This document shows, piece after piece, positions 11,133-23,600 of a DNA stretch of 64,000 nucleotides (the stretch's first letter is position 1; each line of letters opens with the position of its first letter). This DNA comes from Edolisoma coerulescens (Eukaryota; Chordata; Aves; Passeriformes; Campephagidae). A program made the position numbers and the translations under genes. Where the stretch lies: positions 62,001 through 126,000 of the forward strand of contig VWZW01002539.1 in NCBI GenBank assembly GCA_013397115.1, in the 5' to 3' direction. The notes below the pieces were generated by a model, which saw only the letters and a program-made list of their open reading frames with translations, made no database searches and was not told the DNA's origin.

Positions 11133-14100
11133 CTAGTTGAGCTGACGGATGAGCTGGTTGATTGCTTCACCTCTGTAGCCAGGCTTGCCCATCTCCTTGA
11201 GGAAACCCACTCTGTTCCGCGATGCGTGGCGAGCCACCGACAGATGGAAGGGCCACAGAAAGCTGCTAACACGTTTGAAATACTTGCCAGTTGAGTAGAT
11301 TTCATGAATGAGGTCTTCCAGGCAAATAATACCACAGCCCCCTGCAGGAGAAAAAGAAAAAAAGAAGAGATGCCCAACTGTATCATCTTTCCTCGCACTG
11401 CTCCAGAACTGCCAGTTTGGCAAGACTGTGTCTCTCCCAACCCTCCCAGGTCAGACTGTAAACGCTCAACACCCAAGTTCTTCCTCAATTTTGTCGCTCT
11501 CTTCCTCACCTAAATGTTGCTCTATCAGCATGTTGTCTGTCAAAGGCACTCTCTTTTTCTTGATCTTGGCTTGGCCCCGCTTCATGATGAGCTCTCGTAC
11601 AGATTTCAGGTTAGGCTGCCTGTGCAGAAACAAAAATCAGATTCTCTAAGAGAGACACAAGCAGAGGGAAGCCCCATCCCACTTCCTTCTGCAGAGATGG
11701 GAAAGTAACCAAGTTATGTTGAGAACAATGAGAAAAGGAACAATAACAAGTTTTAGATATAAAGTTGATTTAAGTTTTGACCGTTAACTTGGAGAAGTAA
11801 CAGATCTGTGATAGCAGCTGGAGAATCCCATGACTCCCAAGTCCCAGGAGTGGTACGCACCCCCACGCCACGTAAGGCTCCACAATCCGCAGCATCTTCA
11901 GCGACAGCGGGCTCAGCTTAACGAATACCCCAGTGTAATTCTTCCTCAGCCGCAGCAACTCAATCACTCTTTTCACCCTCTTAGTCACTCCCTTAATACT
12001 GAGTCAGAAAAAAAAAGCATCATCAATAATCCCATTTCTCTAACACAGCAACAAAAGGCCTCGGATCACCTGCAAGGAAACATATCTGCGCTGATCCCAC
12101 AGCCTTGGCGTAGAAATGACACAACAAAGGGTGGCAACAACAAAGGAAGGAGCAGGGGGAGTTCCTTACTCCACAATCCGCACGACGAAGGCCAGTTTGC
12201 TCTCCTGAGGCGCCGCTGCCTGCCCAGGCCTCTGCTCCATGCGCCTCAGCCGGGCGTCATCCCGGCGCTTGCGCCACGAGTCCCGAATGAAAGTCTCCAG
12301 GCGCCTGAACTGGATCTGTTTCCCCTTCTGCTGCTACAGACCGAAGGAAAAGAAAGTATCACCCATCCCAACAGTGAAAGGCCAAATGAAATGCAGAAGT
12401 AGTGAACAATGTTCTTTCAGCTTTGGAAGCAGTAAGAAGAAAAGAAATTTGATTATCTAAGCCCAAGGGAGACAGAACTGAGGGACAACACATGAATTCA
12501 CACACGACTATTATTTATGAACAGTGAACAAAAGGTTTTTCCCCAGGAAAAATATAAATTAGGGAAAAGAGAGCAAGACTCATGATACTTCCAGGCATAG
12601 CTACACACACAGCTCAGCAATGGCTGGGAAAGCCAGAAACAACATCTGGGCAAAACAGATGCTACAGCAATACCCTACTGTGACCCATAAATACCCTCCA
12701 ACAGAAAATAACTGCATTTAAAGTCCTTTTCTATACAGGCACACATGCAAAAAAAAATATTCAAACATTCAAGTAACTATTAAGTATTGCTAATTTAAAC
12801 AGAGAACATCCAGCTCACCTGATTAAAAGTCTTTTCATTATTACTAGAAAACATAGAGCTCCTTTTTAAAATTAAACAGATGTTTAAATGCCTCTCCTTA
12901 GCTTAGAAATTAGTACATCCACCACTCATAGTGTTTTCTCATATAAACAGAACTTGAAAATGCACAGCATTACACAATTATATTGAAGATCCTCTACTGG
13001 TTAAGTGAGCAGACCATTTTAAATTAAAGAATTTAATGTTGTGTGTCTTTTCTTCTATTTCGCCTTGTAAATCACCCATGAAATTGATTTTAATTTTCAA
13101 AGCAGGTAGACCTAATCTCAGTCTCACCACTAAGATCATTTTTCTAAATAGAATCTTACAGAGTGGCTATTTAACATTATTGCTTATGCTTCCACTTCCA
13201 CCTTGGAAATACAGCAAGCCACGGATGCTTTTAAAAACATTAACAGACTATCAAAAATGGCAGGAGTTTTGCATATAATCTCATGGAAACAAGATTCACT
13301 GGGAAAGCTTTAAGACAGACACCTACTGTATTAGCTGGGGTACAGGACAACAGGTCTCAAATTGGGACTTAGAAAGGTTTGCTGTGCTCTGCTAGTCTGG
13401 AAATGGCACAGTGTGCACAGTGAGTGTCTGCATTAGAAGATACGCCACACCACATGCAGAAAAAGGCTTCACCATGACTTTTGGTGCTCTAACAGATAAA
13501 TAACTTAACTCTAAATGCACCCTCAGAGAAGCACGGTTTCCATGCAGGGTTACAACACAAAGGTGGTTTCGGACAGTGAATTCCCAGGGCAGCACAGCCA
13601 ACTCAGCAGTGCTGCCGTTTCCCGCATGTGGCTGCGAACACCTGACCACCACTGATCCACAGGAACACCTCACAGTCTTCCGTATATTTCTGTTTCAGTG
13701 TAAAAACCTGTACAATTCTGTCCTCTTTACAAGGCTCAGAGACACACGGAGAAGGTGTCGAGGGACTCAAGCTCCCCTCGGAGGTAACCCCGAAGATGAT
13801 CCCTGCCCACCCGCGGCGCTCGGGCACCCCCCCTCGCTGAGGGGGCCGATAACTCGGATCACTTCCTAGGAATTTCAAGGAATTGCGATTCCCTCCGGAG
13901 GAGGACGAGCTGAGGCTGCAGGACCAGGCTCTGCCGGGACCCGCCGTACCTTGCGCTTGTTGAGCAGCGCCTGCTTGGCCTGGGTGGCCTTGATGGCCAG
14001 GTACGCCTTCCTCTTCTTCAGCAAGTTCTCCGGCACCAGCGGGATCCGCCGCCTCGGCCTGCGGGCGGGACAACCCGGTCACATCCCGGTCACATCCCGG

Positions 14101-14220
14101 TCGCATCCCGACCCCCCTGGGCCGCCCCCAGCGCGGTGGCCCCGCGGTGCCCGCGGATGGCGGCGGATCCCACACTCCCTCCATGCCTCCCTCCCGCACT
14201 CACTCCTCCAGCTCCGCCAT
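11133..14220 (-). CDS. RPL7L1: RPL7L1, 60S ribosomal protein L7-like 1 (6 coding exons)
   Basis: RPL7L1 is a paralogue of ribosomal protein L7 (uL30 family) linked to pre-60S ribosome assembly in the nucleolus. Coding exons in transcript order are 14220-14204, 14058-13950, 12333-12170, 11998-11861, 11619-11510 and 11341-11133. All introns are GT-AG on the minus strand and the joined 747 nt give 248 residues, close to human. The ATG has a strong context (A at -3, G at +4). Visible landmarks are MAELEEPRRRIPLVPENLLK at the N-terminus, a basic linker, LAFVVRI, GVFVKLSPLSLKMLRIVEPY, LKSVRELIMKRGQAK, GIICLEDLIHEI and the C-terminus GYRGEAINQLIRQLN. The tail WPFHLSVARHASRNRVGFLK matches RPL7L1 rather than RPL7, which has a longer lysine- and glycine-rich segment there. 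Real introns and an intact frame rule out a processed pseudogene. A frame of 190 codons on the plus strand across 11830-12402 is the antisense shadow of exons 3 and 4. Confidence 0.95.
12334..13949 (-). other. RPL7L1 large intron 2
   Basis: This 1.6-kb intron is the largest in the gene. Ribosomal-protein-type genes often host snoRNAs, so I looked for box C (RTGATGA) and box D (CTGA) pairs on the sense strand and found no convincing one. An H/ACA snoRNA cannot be excluded by eye. The 5' end of the intron (plus-strand 13750-13950) lies within the CpG-rich block. Confidence 0.6.
14074..14110. repeat. 11-bp tandem repeat, about 3.4 copies, in RPL7L1 intron 1
   Basis: The unit CCCGGTCACAT is repeated at 14074, 14085 and 14096 (third copy with one change, CGCAT), followed by a partial copy. 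It lies in the 145-nt first intron (14059-14203), 16 bp from exon 2, so copy-number changes would alter intron length near the acceptor. Confidence 0.85.
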
Positions 14221-14237
14221 CTTGCCCGGCCGCCGCC

Positions 14238-14247
14238 GCGCATGCGC
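14238..14247 (-). promoter_or_regulatory. NRF1-type palindrome in RPL7L1 promoter
   Basis: GCGCATGCGC is the core of the NRF1 consensus and lies 18 bp upstream of the RPL7L1 start codon, next to GC boxes. NRF1 sites near the transcription start are common in housekeeping CpG-island promoters. Binding is inferred. Confidence 0.5.
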
Positions 14248-14330
14248 CGGGGCGGGGCGGGGCCATGGCCGCTCCTCCTCAGGCGCCGCTCGCCTTCGCC
14301 GGGGACCGCGGAGCGCCGGGAAGCGCCCGT

Positions 14331-14392
14331 CCCGGCGGGAAGGGACGGGCTGCTGGCCCGCCCCGGCGGGAAGGGACGCGCTGCTGGCCCGC
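14331..14392. repeat. 31-bp tandem duplication upstream of RPL7L1
   Basis: Two adjacent 31-bp copies begin CCCGGCGGGAAGGGACG at 14331 and 14362 and differ at about one position, indicating a recent duplication. They sit 110-170 bp upstream of the RPL7L1 start codon, at the edge of its promoter. Each copy contains a GCGGGAAG E2F-like core. Confidence 0.85.
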
Positions 14393-14553
14393 CCTGCGCG
14401 ACCCACGCGCTGCGAGCCCCGGGGAGCAGCGGACACGGGACGCGCGGTGTGACAGCCGGGTCACCCGCAGGTGGTGCCAGAGCCTCACGCTCAGTGGGGA
14501 TGGCGCTGGAGTTGTGCTCCTGGTGTGCTCCCTCCAGTTCCCCGTGCAGGACA

Positions 14554-14625
14554 GAGGAGGATGTGTGCCCTTACACTCGGAAATCATTTGAGGAGGATGT
14601 GTGCCTTTACACTCGGAAATCATTT
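14554..14625. repeat. 36-bp tandem duplication
   Basis: Two adjacent 36-bp copies begin GAGGAGGATGTGTGCC at 14554 and 14590 and differ by one C/T change. The unit length is a multiple of three, so it leaves the overlapping open frames intact, but there is no other evidence that those frames are coding. Confidence 0.9.
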
Positions 14626-17600
14626 CCATTTACACCGACCACAGTTTCCTCCCACCAGCTGGGAGCTGCAGCCTTGCTGGAACGTTCAGTGGTGCCCGGG
14701 TTTCGCTGCTCACCTCTGTGATGCTGCAAACCTTTACAACACTCTAAATGAGCCCACTTCTGGTTTAACACCAAAAACTAGAATTTCTGTGTTTAGAAAC
14801 TCGATCCCAAATGCCACGAAGAACACAGCCCTTGGTGAGCAAACCCAGCTCCCCATCAACTTTTAGGTATGAGACGCAAAGCAACAAACTTAAGAAATAA
14901 TCTGAAACTTTCACCGAAACAAATCCATAACTACATAAATTCCATCCTGACTTATAAAAATAGCTGGAATCCCTGGTAGCTGACAACATAAAAAGTGGTC
15001 CATTTAAATCTACAAATGAACGTGCTTTGTTTAACAGGAGGGAAATGCAAACAGACTCTCGGGTATTCCATTATTAATGGCAAGGAAACAATAAGTAAGT
15101 AAATATTTGAAGTGCTGTCGCTATGAAATGTCGCCCAGCACAGCAGCATTCCTAGGCTGACTCGTTAAACTTTATCTGGTAGTTATATTGTTTTAACGAA
15201 TGGATATTCAAATATTCCTGTTTGCAGGGATACCCAAGGAAAGTGTTCACATTTTCCCAGACAGCAACCTGTACACAGGCCTTCAGCACTCCTGCATGCA
15301 AAATTGTACAGCTCCGATTCCAAAAGCCAAGTCAGGAGATGAAGTAGAATGTCAGAAGTCCATGAAACTTCTTGCCTTGTTGTCTCACTCCATGGGTATA
15401 AAACCCCATTAAATTAACTTCAAATCCCACAAAATCTTTATTGACGCCGCGTGCAGTCTCAAAACAGCAAAAGAGCTTGAAGTCCCTCACTCTCATCATT
15501 GAACCATGCCCCAGTCTGAAATCTGTCTGTAATTCCCTATAAAAGGAGCCAAAGAAATTAAATTTTGTTTATTTCACCAAACAATGATCTACTCTTGGGA
15601 ATATTTTAATAAGGAAAGTACCTTGTGATCTTAAATTACGCCCATTTTCAGATCTTTTAAGGAAAACGTTGATACGATTTGGAAGGATGCCCAGGAACTA
15701 CTCCATACACACACTCAAACCAATAATTAATAGAGAGAAAAGCTGGGTGATCCAAGACTTTCTTTCATGAAAATAGCAATCATATGGAGATAGACTAATA
15801 TTTCATTTTTTTGAAAAGCACTGTGGATAGATGCATGGGTTTATTCTTTTCGAAATAAGCTTCCTTAAGACGGCATTTTTGTCAGGAATCCTGCAAAGTC
15901 ACTGCAAAAGGAGCAATCTGGGTATAATGAAGACACGTGGATGACACTAACGCAGGTGTGTACCCTCAGTTAGTGGCACCTAATATGTCAAATTGTAAAG
16001 GCTAAAAAAAAAAACTTTTCTTTGTGTCTCCCTGGAACAAAAACTGAGTGGGGCAAAACAATTCATTCTTTAGTGCCACTAATTTACCAGTATTAATGGA
16101 AAATATTCCAGTTTCAAAAGCTCGATTTTACAATAACTATCGGGAATACTTCCCTGGAAGAAAAGCAGACTACTAACTAATAAACCCCTGGCACTACTCA
16201 TAGTTATTGTCCCTGGGAATTACATCTGGAGTTTAAAGTTATGAATATTAAATTACAGATTTATATCTGTCAGAATGTTTTGACATTTTCTAAAAGAGTA
16301 GTGGTACCTCTTTACAAGTTTCCAAGGTGAAACAGTTTTAAGAATTAAAATGTAAATTAATTTTGTTTTACTTCTAATGCACTTTTAAAGGCCTGGCTAA
16401 TGAACCTGAAATAGAAAAATGGTTTTTCAATTACAATAAACAGCAATGAAAATAATTTATTTTTCTGTCTTGTCTACAAGAGTGTGCACAGAGTGTCTGC
16501 AGTTTGAATGTACTACAAATTTAATTGTATCTTTAAAGAAAAGTGGAGGTAAAAATAGGCATCATTATATATGGTCTCCACAGGTCTCCATGACCTCTCT
16601 CCTTCTTCCATGGGGATGAAAAGCTGCATTTTATTTGGGAAAAAGACCGATTCAATTATGTCTGAGATGAAAGACAGTGAGAACAGAATAGGAGTCTTTC
16701 CCACACTCAGTAATTGGGAATCCTACCTCCTACTATATTACTTTTTAATTGAACCTTGGAGATAATTATGCCATTTAGGTTGTGGAAGCATATTAATAAC
16801 CACACCACAGCATAAACTATTCATAAAAATACTACACACTGGCGAGCCATAAAAAGAGATGGAATGGAATAGCCTAATTAGGAAGTTTATCATGTCAACA
16901 TAGACAACTTAATAGGAGATGGTTTGTACAGACAGAATATGCTCTCTGTCCTAAATGTCAGTGATTCTGATACAATGGTGGTGGGTGGTGGGCAATGACT
17001 TCTACTCATTTTTTACAAAAAGAAAGCATTTAGTTATTTTTATTTTATGGCTCTGTTTACTGACACAACCACATAAAATCCTTTTGCAAGTTCAGTTTTG
17101 GAGACTACAGAAACAACAGGCAGCTGTTGTTTCGGCAGAAACAGCAGTCAGAAGAGGATTAAAACATCCTAAGTCAGAAGTGACCTGCAGTAATTAATAT
17201 AAAATCCCAGCAGAGTAAGTTCACTGGTTTGTAGCAAGGCTGAGCCCTGAAGGAAGCTGTGGCCCTGAGTGCTGTGACAGTGCACTGCTATAGGGCTAAG
17301 AAGGTCCTCTCACTTTTTTCCCTGTTAATTTATGTAGGGGAAGTTCTGATTGGAACATTTGATTTTGCCTGCAATTATTAGTGACAACGGCCCAGTCAAG
17401 ATAAAGCTACAGAGCATCGGTATTTGGCCAGGAAATACCAGGCAGGGAAACACAGAGCCCGAGGGATAGAAGTGGTCACCTGTAGCTTTATTCCAAGAAA
17501 GGGGCTGTGTCCCTACACGCAGCAGAAACAAAGGAAGGGAGGAGGTAGTTGCAGGATTTTCCTCGTGGTGCACCAGAAGATGTTATAAGGCTGAGTGCTA

Positions 17601-20600
17601 AGGCAGTGAGACAGCAGATAAAAATCAGTAAATAAAAGTGCAGCAATGATTCACAAATTTGTATATGAAATGACAGGCTCCAGGCTAAGTAATAAGCTTG
17701 GAAGTAGGATTTTGGATTTATTAGAGATAGATAAAAATATCAGCTTAAGGCTTAGCAGAACAGTAATTGAAAATTATTAGGGAAGGGGTAAAGAACAAAG
17801 CAGAGACTGATACCACAGTGTAGCCTCTCACACCCACATTTTGGATGCTCCAGCTTTGGTCAGTCATCTTTCTTCCATCTGTCTATCCCATACCTCCACC
17901 CACCTTTCCCCAAGACAGACTTGGAAAAGGTTCAAAGAAAGAAGATCAAACACAGGGAATAGTTTCCATCTGTGGAGCAGTTACATAGACTGGACCCAGC
18001 TGGGAGAAGGGTGTCTGAGGGAAGATAAAATAGTCGGTAAAATGATAAATGCTGGGATAATTGCTCGCTCTTTCTTTCAGCACAAGAGGAAAGGAACCTC
18101 GGATGAAGGTAGCAGGAGGCAGGTTCACAACAAATAACGTGGTTTTTTCAGCACCCAGACCTCTTAGCCACTGGAGGAGTTATGCATTCCAGCCATGCAT
18201 CCCCATCCACCTCCTGCCTTCCCAAGTGGATCTGGCCTTTCTATTAGCTCAGCTCTAAACTTTCCATTCAACTGAGATCTATCCCATTTTGTATTTGTCC
18301 TTGATATTATAGCACAACCTTAGAAAAGGCAGACAGAAATCGGTTTCTTTGCCTGCATACAGAAGGGCTCATTTAATCTGAATGCACACCCTTCTCCCCT
18401 GTTCACCTGCACTGCATCCCATTTTCCTGCCTTTGAAGTCCATCCTTTTCAGTCCTTAAAGAGCTTTGGATAACTGAACCTGTTCCTGCAGTGATCTATT
18501 ATTGGTACTGCCTAAAAGCTACAAGAATGAGGCAAATTTGCCAAAAACCCGAGAAGAGGTGGAATAAGTGCGAAGGGAATCAAGGAGCTGTGTAGCTCCA
18601 GGTAGCACTGCCTGGACCACAGCTGTGCAGAGCACCTGCAGCAAGCAAAGCCCACTTGCTTGGTTCCAGCAGCTTGGAGCATCACTGTCCAGTTGTAACA
18701 GTGATCAGTCAGCTGACAGACTGAGACTGCAGGGGCACTCCATCACCTGGAAAAAAGGAGTATGAGATGAGGGGAATGCCTCAACAGGAATAAACCACAG
18801 AAACCCAAAGCAACTGTGCTGCTTCTCTGTGCTGTGCTCAGCAAGACTTGCTTCTTCCCTGAGAGTTTTCCACAACCCCTGGCACGATCAAGGCCTTTCT
18901 ATATCAGGTGCTGTGTTCTCACATCTGAGAGTTTCTTACTCAAGAGACTACACTGAGGAAGAGCTAACAAAGAAAAACCAAGTCCTGTTTCTAAACCAGT
19001 CAGCAGGATAACAAACCAGTCTTGCTAGTTTCAATTTTCTATGCACGTATTAATTATACTATAAACTATATTTTGATATGTTGTTTAGAAAAAGTAAAAG
19101 ATTCATCATCTTTTTTTCCTATTTTTTAATAGTAAGAATAAGCTTCTTCCTGTCAGTACACAAACCCGATAGTGAAAGAAATCACTCAGGTGCAGGTGTG
19201 CTTCAAACAAATGTTAATTATCAAAATTATCAAATTATTGTCAAAATGTTCATTCGCAAAACAGTAACTCCCTCCTTGGCATCTGACACACTGCATTTGT
19301 AGCTGAAAAACGCCAGCAAACACACGCAGTTTTTTTCTTTAAACCAGTTTTGTCAAGGCACTGCCTAATGTAAGAGCTGGTGCTACGCGATGAGGCAGAG
19401 CTAATTAGGCAGGTAGATTTTATCAAAGAAAAGAAGGCTCTTAAGTCTGCAGCAGAGGGAAGAACCTGACCTACTTTGTGTGTATCCTGGTGCTTTCATT
19501 TCAGGTGTTTTCACAGTCTTCCTAAATTCCCCACATAGCCAATGTAGAAAGGCTTTATGTGTTTTCATAGTGCTTAATTTAATTGCTTTAACTCAGGTTT
19601 CAGTATCTCCCTGTCAAAGAAAAATCATTCCTCACGGCCTTTTAGACAGAAGATGGAAATGAATACCTTCAAACTCACTCCATTCCCAAATCTTGAAATC
19701 TCTATTCAGAAACACTTTAATATGAAGAAAGAATGGGAAGTGATGGCTTCTCCATCTCTCGTTCTCTTCAGCTCCAGACTGGCTCCCTTTCTGGGAGATA
19801 AGCTTGAATGAAAACACTTTATCTGCAGGATTCAGTGCAGAGATAACAAGATGCCGTGTAATGGATTGTCAAAATGCACTGCTGCAATGTGATCCGACTT
19901 CTGGTGTCAGGAGGAACGTGGGTCAGGAAGAGGTGCCCATTCCGAGGCTGGGGCTGGAGCTCAGCTCCAGGGATTTACCACCGCTGTTTCCAGCCCCTGG
20001 CAGGGCAGGAGCTCTGCCCCTTCCTCTCCTTCCCTTTGTACCCTAATTTCTATGTGAAAGAAGTGCACATGGAGGGCAGGAAAGAGCCCGGAAACATTCC
20101 TGCCACATCCTAGTGAGGCCTAAGAAGAGCAGACTACATTGCAGCACAGACCTGTATAGCCTGGGATGTGCTGTAGCCCCAGTATTTCATTCCGATCCAG
20201 ATAAGGATTTAATTTAAAGAGATCACTTCTTCATGGACACTTCAAAACCTGGAAGGCACTGCTGGAATGTAACCCTGTTATCTGTTTGTAATGATCTGAA
20301 GACACCTGGATTTAGGGGTGTTTTATTATTATTGTTATGGATCACCCACCAGATGGTTTCAATAAAAATACTTCAGATGATGAATAGCACATGAATTCCT
20401 CACATCACTTTAAGGGTTTGCTTTTCTGAATTTACACTGTGGAAGTGCTCCCTTGGGCATGTGGTTTTTTGTTGCTGATTCTCTTCTCCAGTTTACAAGA
20501 CATCACATGTACAAGCTGCTTCCTGGATATTCACATCTACCTTTGAAGTGTGGACACTTCTGCCAGCACACACGGGCACCTCCACTGCTTTCTCTTTCTA

Positions 20601-23600
20601 CAAACAGAAATTCACTGGAAAATTAATGTAAGGCTTTCCATATGGACCAAAAAGGGAAATTTGGGGGGAGTTAGTGGAACAAATGGAAATATTTTTTTCT
20701 TCATTCAGCCCTAATTAAAATTAATATCACTTTGGCTCCAACTAACCCCACTGACTGTCAGGAAATGAGTAGTTCAGACTAGCAGCTCGCAGAGCTGAGA
20801 TGCTGCTGCACATATGGTCTGTGTGATCATGGACTGTTCCTGAGAAGAGCCCAGATGGGTTACAGCAACCCTGCAACAGAGACAGCCGTGCTTTAGCCTC
20901 ACTTGTTGTTGTTATTAACTTGTTTCTCAGTTCCACTCTACTTTTAACTATAAGATATTTGTCTATTGTCTATTTTCACCTTAGGCATAGTCTCTTCAGC
21001 TTGACTGTAATTCCTCAGCACTTTCTTGCACCTCCTCTTAATGACACAAGTTTTACTATATCAAAGAAGCCTGACCAAGAACTGTGCATCTTTAACAGAC
21101 TTCTCCAAACATGTCACATCCTTACTGCAGCAGTGGCATTAGTAACCCCTGTCACACCTGACAGTCCTTTGGGAAACTGCACTGTCTGCCAGTAAAACTT
21201 TTCTTCGCATTATTCTCCAAGTGGTCATTAAGAGTCTTTCACAAAAATACACACAACAGGAAACATTCTTCCTGTTCTTTTTTTAACTCAATTTTGAATA
21301 GAAACATCTATGTTGTTGTTTGTATGCTTGATGGGTTCTGTGGCTGCTGCTCATAAGGTGTGAAATATTCCCCTTCATCCCTTCCAAATTCTATTAAAAT
21401 CAAGTGCTTAAGTAACTGTTCCCCTGAGCTTAACCCATTTTAATAAGTTTTAGATGCTTATTTGGTTTCTATAATTTATCATCCATCTCCTAAATCTTTC
21501 CTTGCTTTAGCATACACTTTGGAAGACACAGGCCCAGAATATATTAAGAAAAATAATTACCAGTGGTGCAAATATAACAGTTTAAAGGCATTAAATGGGA
21601 ATTACTAGGCTTCTGAAATGCAAAGCACACACCCATGCCAATTCTTTTGCTGGAGGAGATGGGATATAGGTAAGAAACTGAGGGAGTTTTGCTTTGTTAG
21701 CAATCCATTTTATGCCTGCAGTTCTAATGCTGGTGTTGGGCAAAAATTAAACATGGTATCTGTAGCAGAAGGTTTATTCATGAAACATGAGATTATCAGT
21801 CATACTTTTGTACCTAAAAAATGCCAGTAGCTTCTCATATTTTTGTATTTTTGGTATCTGAGCACTTCATAGAGATTTCACACTGCATTGACTGGAGAGA
21901 CTGAATCAGATATTCCACCACTCCTCTAGAGCTCCCCGTCCTTCCACAAATGCATTTTCAGGTGAAATAGCAGCTTTGGCCACGTGTTCTGACAGTGTGT
22001 ATTTCGCTACTTTCTGTCGTCAAGTGCTGGATCTTTATTATGCTGACTGTAAGATGGGATAAAAAATAGAACTATGCTAAATGTTAGTTTATGTAACACT
22101 AATTTAATAGGGAGCTATTAAAGCACAGCTAAAATAGAAACGTGCCCTTTAGCCCAAAACTTAATTTCAGCTGAACTCGTATTCTTTCCAACATAACAGG
22201 AGGCTCATGCTAATTCTGTAAAAATGAACTTTTTAAGTTACACTTACTTATTAGTAGCATTTTCATTAGGACTGACAAAAAACAAAAAAAAAAAAAGAAA
22301 GGAAAAAAAAGCTTAAGCTTAAATCTTTAAGCAAAAATATTCCCACAGATATATTACTTGGCTAGGAAATTATTCACTCTTAAAAAGCTGTTACTTATCG
22401 GGAGAGTCATAATTCTTTGTGATCTTTTCTCTTTTCATTTTGGTTGTTTGAAACATGCTACTTTTGAGAAACTTAGTCTCTTGATATCACTGAAGTCTGA
22501 GTTAGGCAGTTTCTTGGGAGAGAATTTACAATGCAATAGGTGCTCTGGTTTGTGTTAAATTAAGTGTATATAACACAGGTGATCCCACGATCAACATGAC
22601 AGTGGGACACAAAGATCCCATTGCCACATGTGGGCAGTGAAATCCCAGCATGTAATGAACAAATTTATTGCACACAGTAGGTAAATGTTTGTTGTACCAA
22701 GTCTCAGAGTTGCTCCTCTATTATTTTTTCCACAATCTCATTAAAACTGGATTATAGCTTAATATTGCTTTATTGCCTGCACTTTGCCTGCCCAGCAGCA
22801 CAGCGAGACTGTTAGTTGAGATTTTGAAACACTTTCACACTGACAGAGATGAAATGACCCTGAATTCTTGTGGGGGAAGAACAAGAGAAGGAATAGATGA
22901 CCACAGAAGCCTGGCAAGGATGAAAATGATCCTTGGCTTCCACAGTGGGACTGAATATTCAAAAAGGGACCTAGGAAGCATGGAAGATGCAGTCCTAGAA
23001 ATGCATCTTCACTTACTAAATGTTACTGCATCAAGTTAAGAAATCTTTGCAACAAAGTAAGCATTGGCAAAGAGCTCTGTTTCCCCAGGAAAGGTCTCCA
23101 CTTCTCTAAATGACTCAAGGGTCACTTGAAACTGAGGAAAAACCTGCTGTGGTGACCAGTTCTGTGCACTTTATCACCAGCTGTAGGAATTTCCCATAAT
23201 TATGCTCTGCAAGTAAATTACCATCAACATAACAAACACATCCAGACACTAAACATGAACAGAGAGGCATCTGGGATCTTTGAAGAGACAGAAAATGTAA
23301 TGTGATTAGAGTTGCTCTGAAGATAGCCAGGAAAGAACTTCCTGTTTGAGAGGATTTTGCCTACATCTCCTACCAAGAATAATACCAAACAATACCTGAC
23401 GTTTCTGCAAGGCCTTTGGCCCAAGGAGCTTACAGAACAAAGTGGAATTGCTTCCTAGTTACCCAAGGTTTTTGTTATGTTTTATGATCAGGGCCTCAAA
23501 GCCAATGCTCCAACTTGAAGCTGTGCCTCTTGGTAGGGCGGGATGGTGCTGACATTCATGTCACCCATGGGAAAAGTTGGGAAGACTGTGCCTGACAGAC

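Larger units (their letters stand above)
13740..14480. promoter_or_regulatory. CpG island and promoter of RPL7L1
   Basis: A G+C- and CpG-rich block covers RPL7L1 exons 1 and 2 and extends about 250 bp upstream of the start codon. A run of GC boxes lies at 14249-14264 and an NRF1-type palindrome at 14238-14247. No TATA box is seen. Long open frames in this block (up to 256 codons, 13951-14721 plus strand) are explained by stop-poor composition. Such promoters often also start divergent non-coding transcripts, here towards 14.5 kb and beyond. Confidence 0.75.

Noticed and set aside
11999..12169. TGATGATG and CTGA on the minus strand in an RPL7L1 intron, as a possible box C/D snoRNA
   Set aside because: The two boxes are only about 10 nt apart at the acceptor end, too close for a guide segment; CTGA is part of the splice acceptor.
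11830..12402. 190-codon plus-strand frame
   Set aside because: It is the antisense shadow of RPL7L1 exons 3 and 4, whose sense translation clearly matches the L7 family.
13951..14721. 256-codon plus-strand frame over the RPL7L1 CpG island
   Set aside because: It is antisense to RPL7L1 exons 1-2 and runs through stop-poor GC-rich sequence and tandem duplications. Its composition explains its length.
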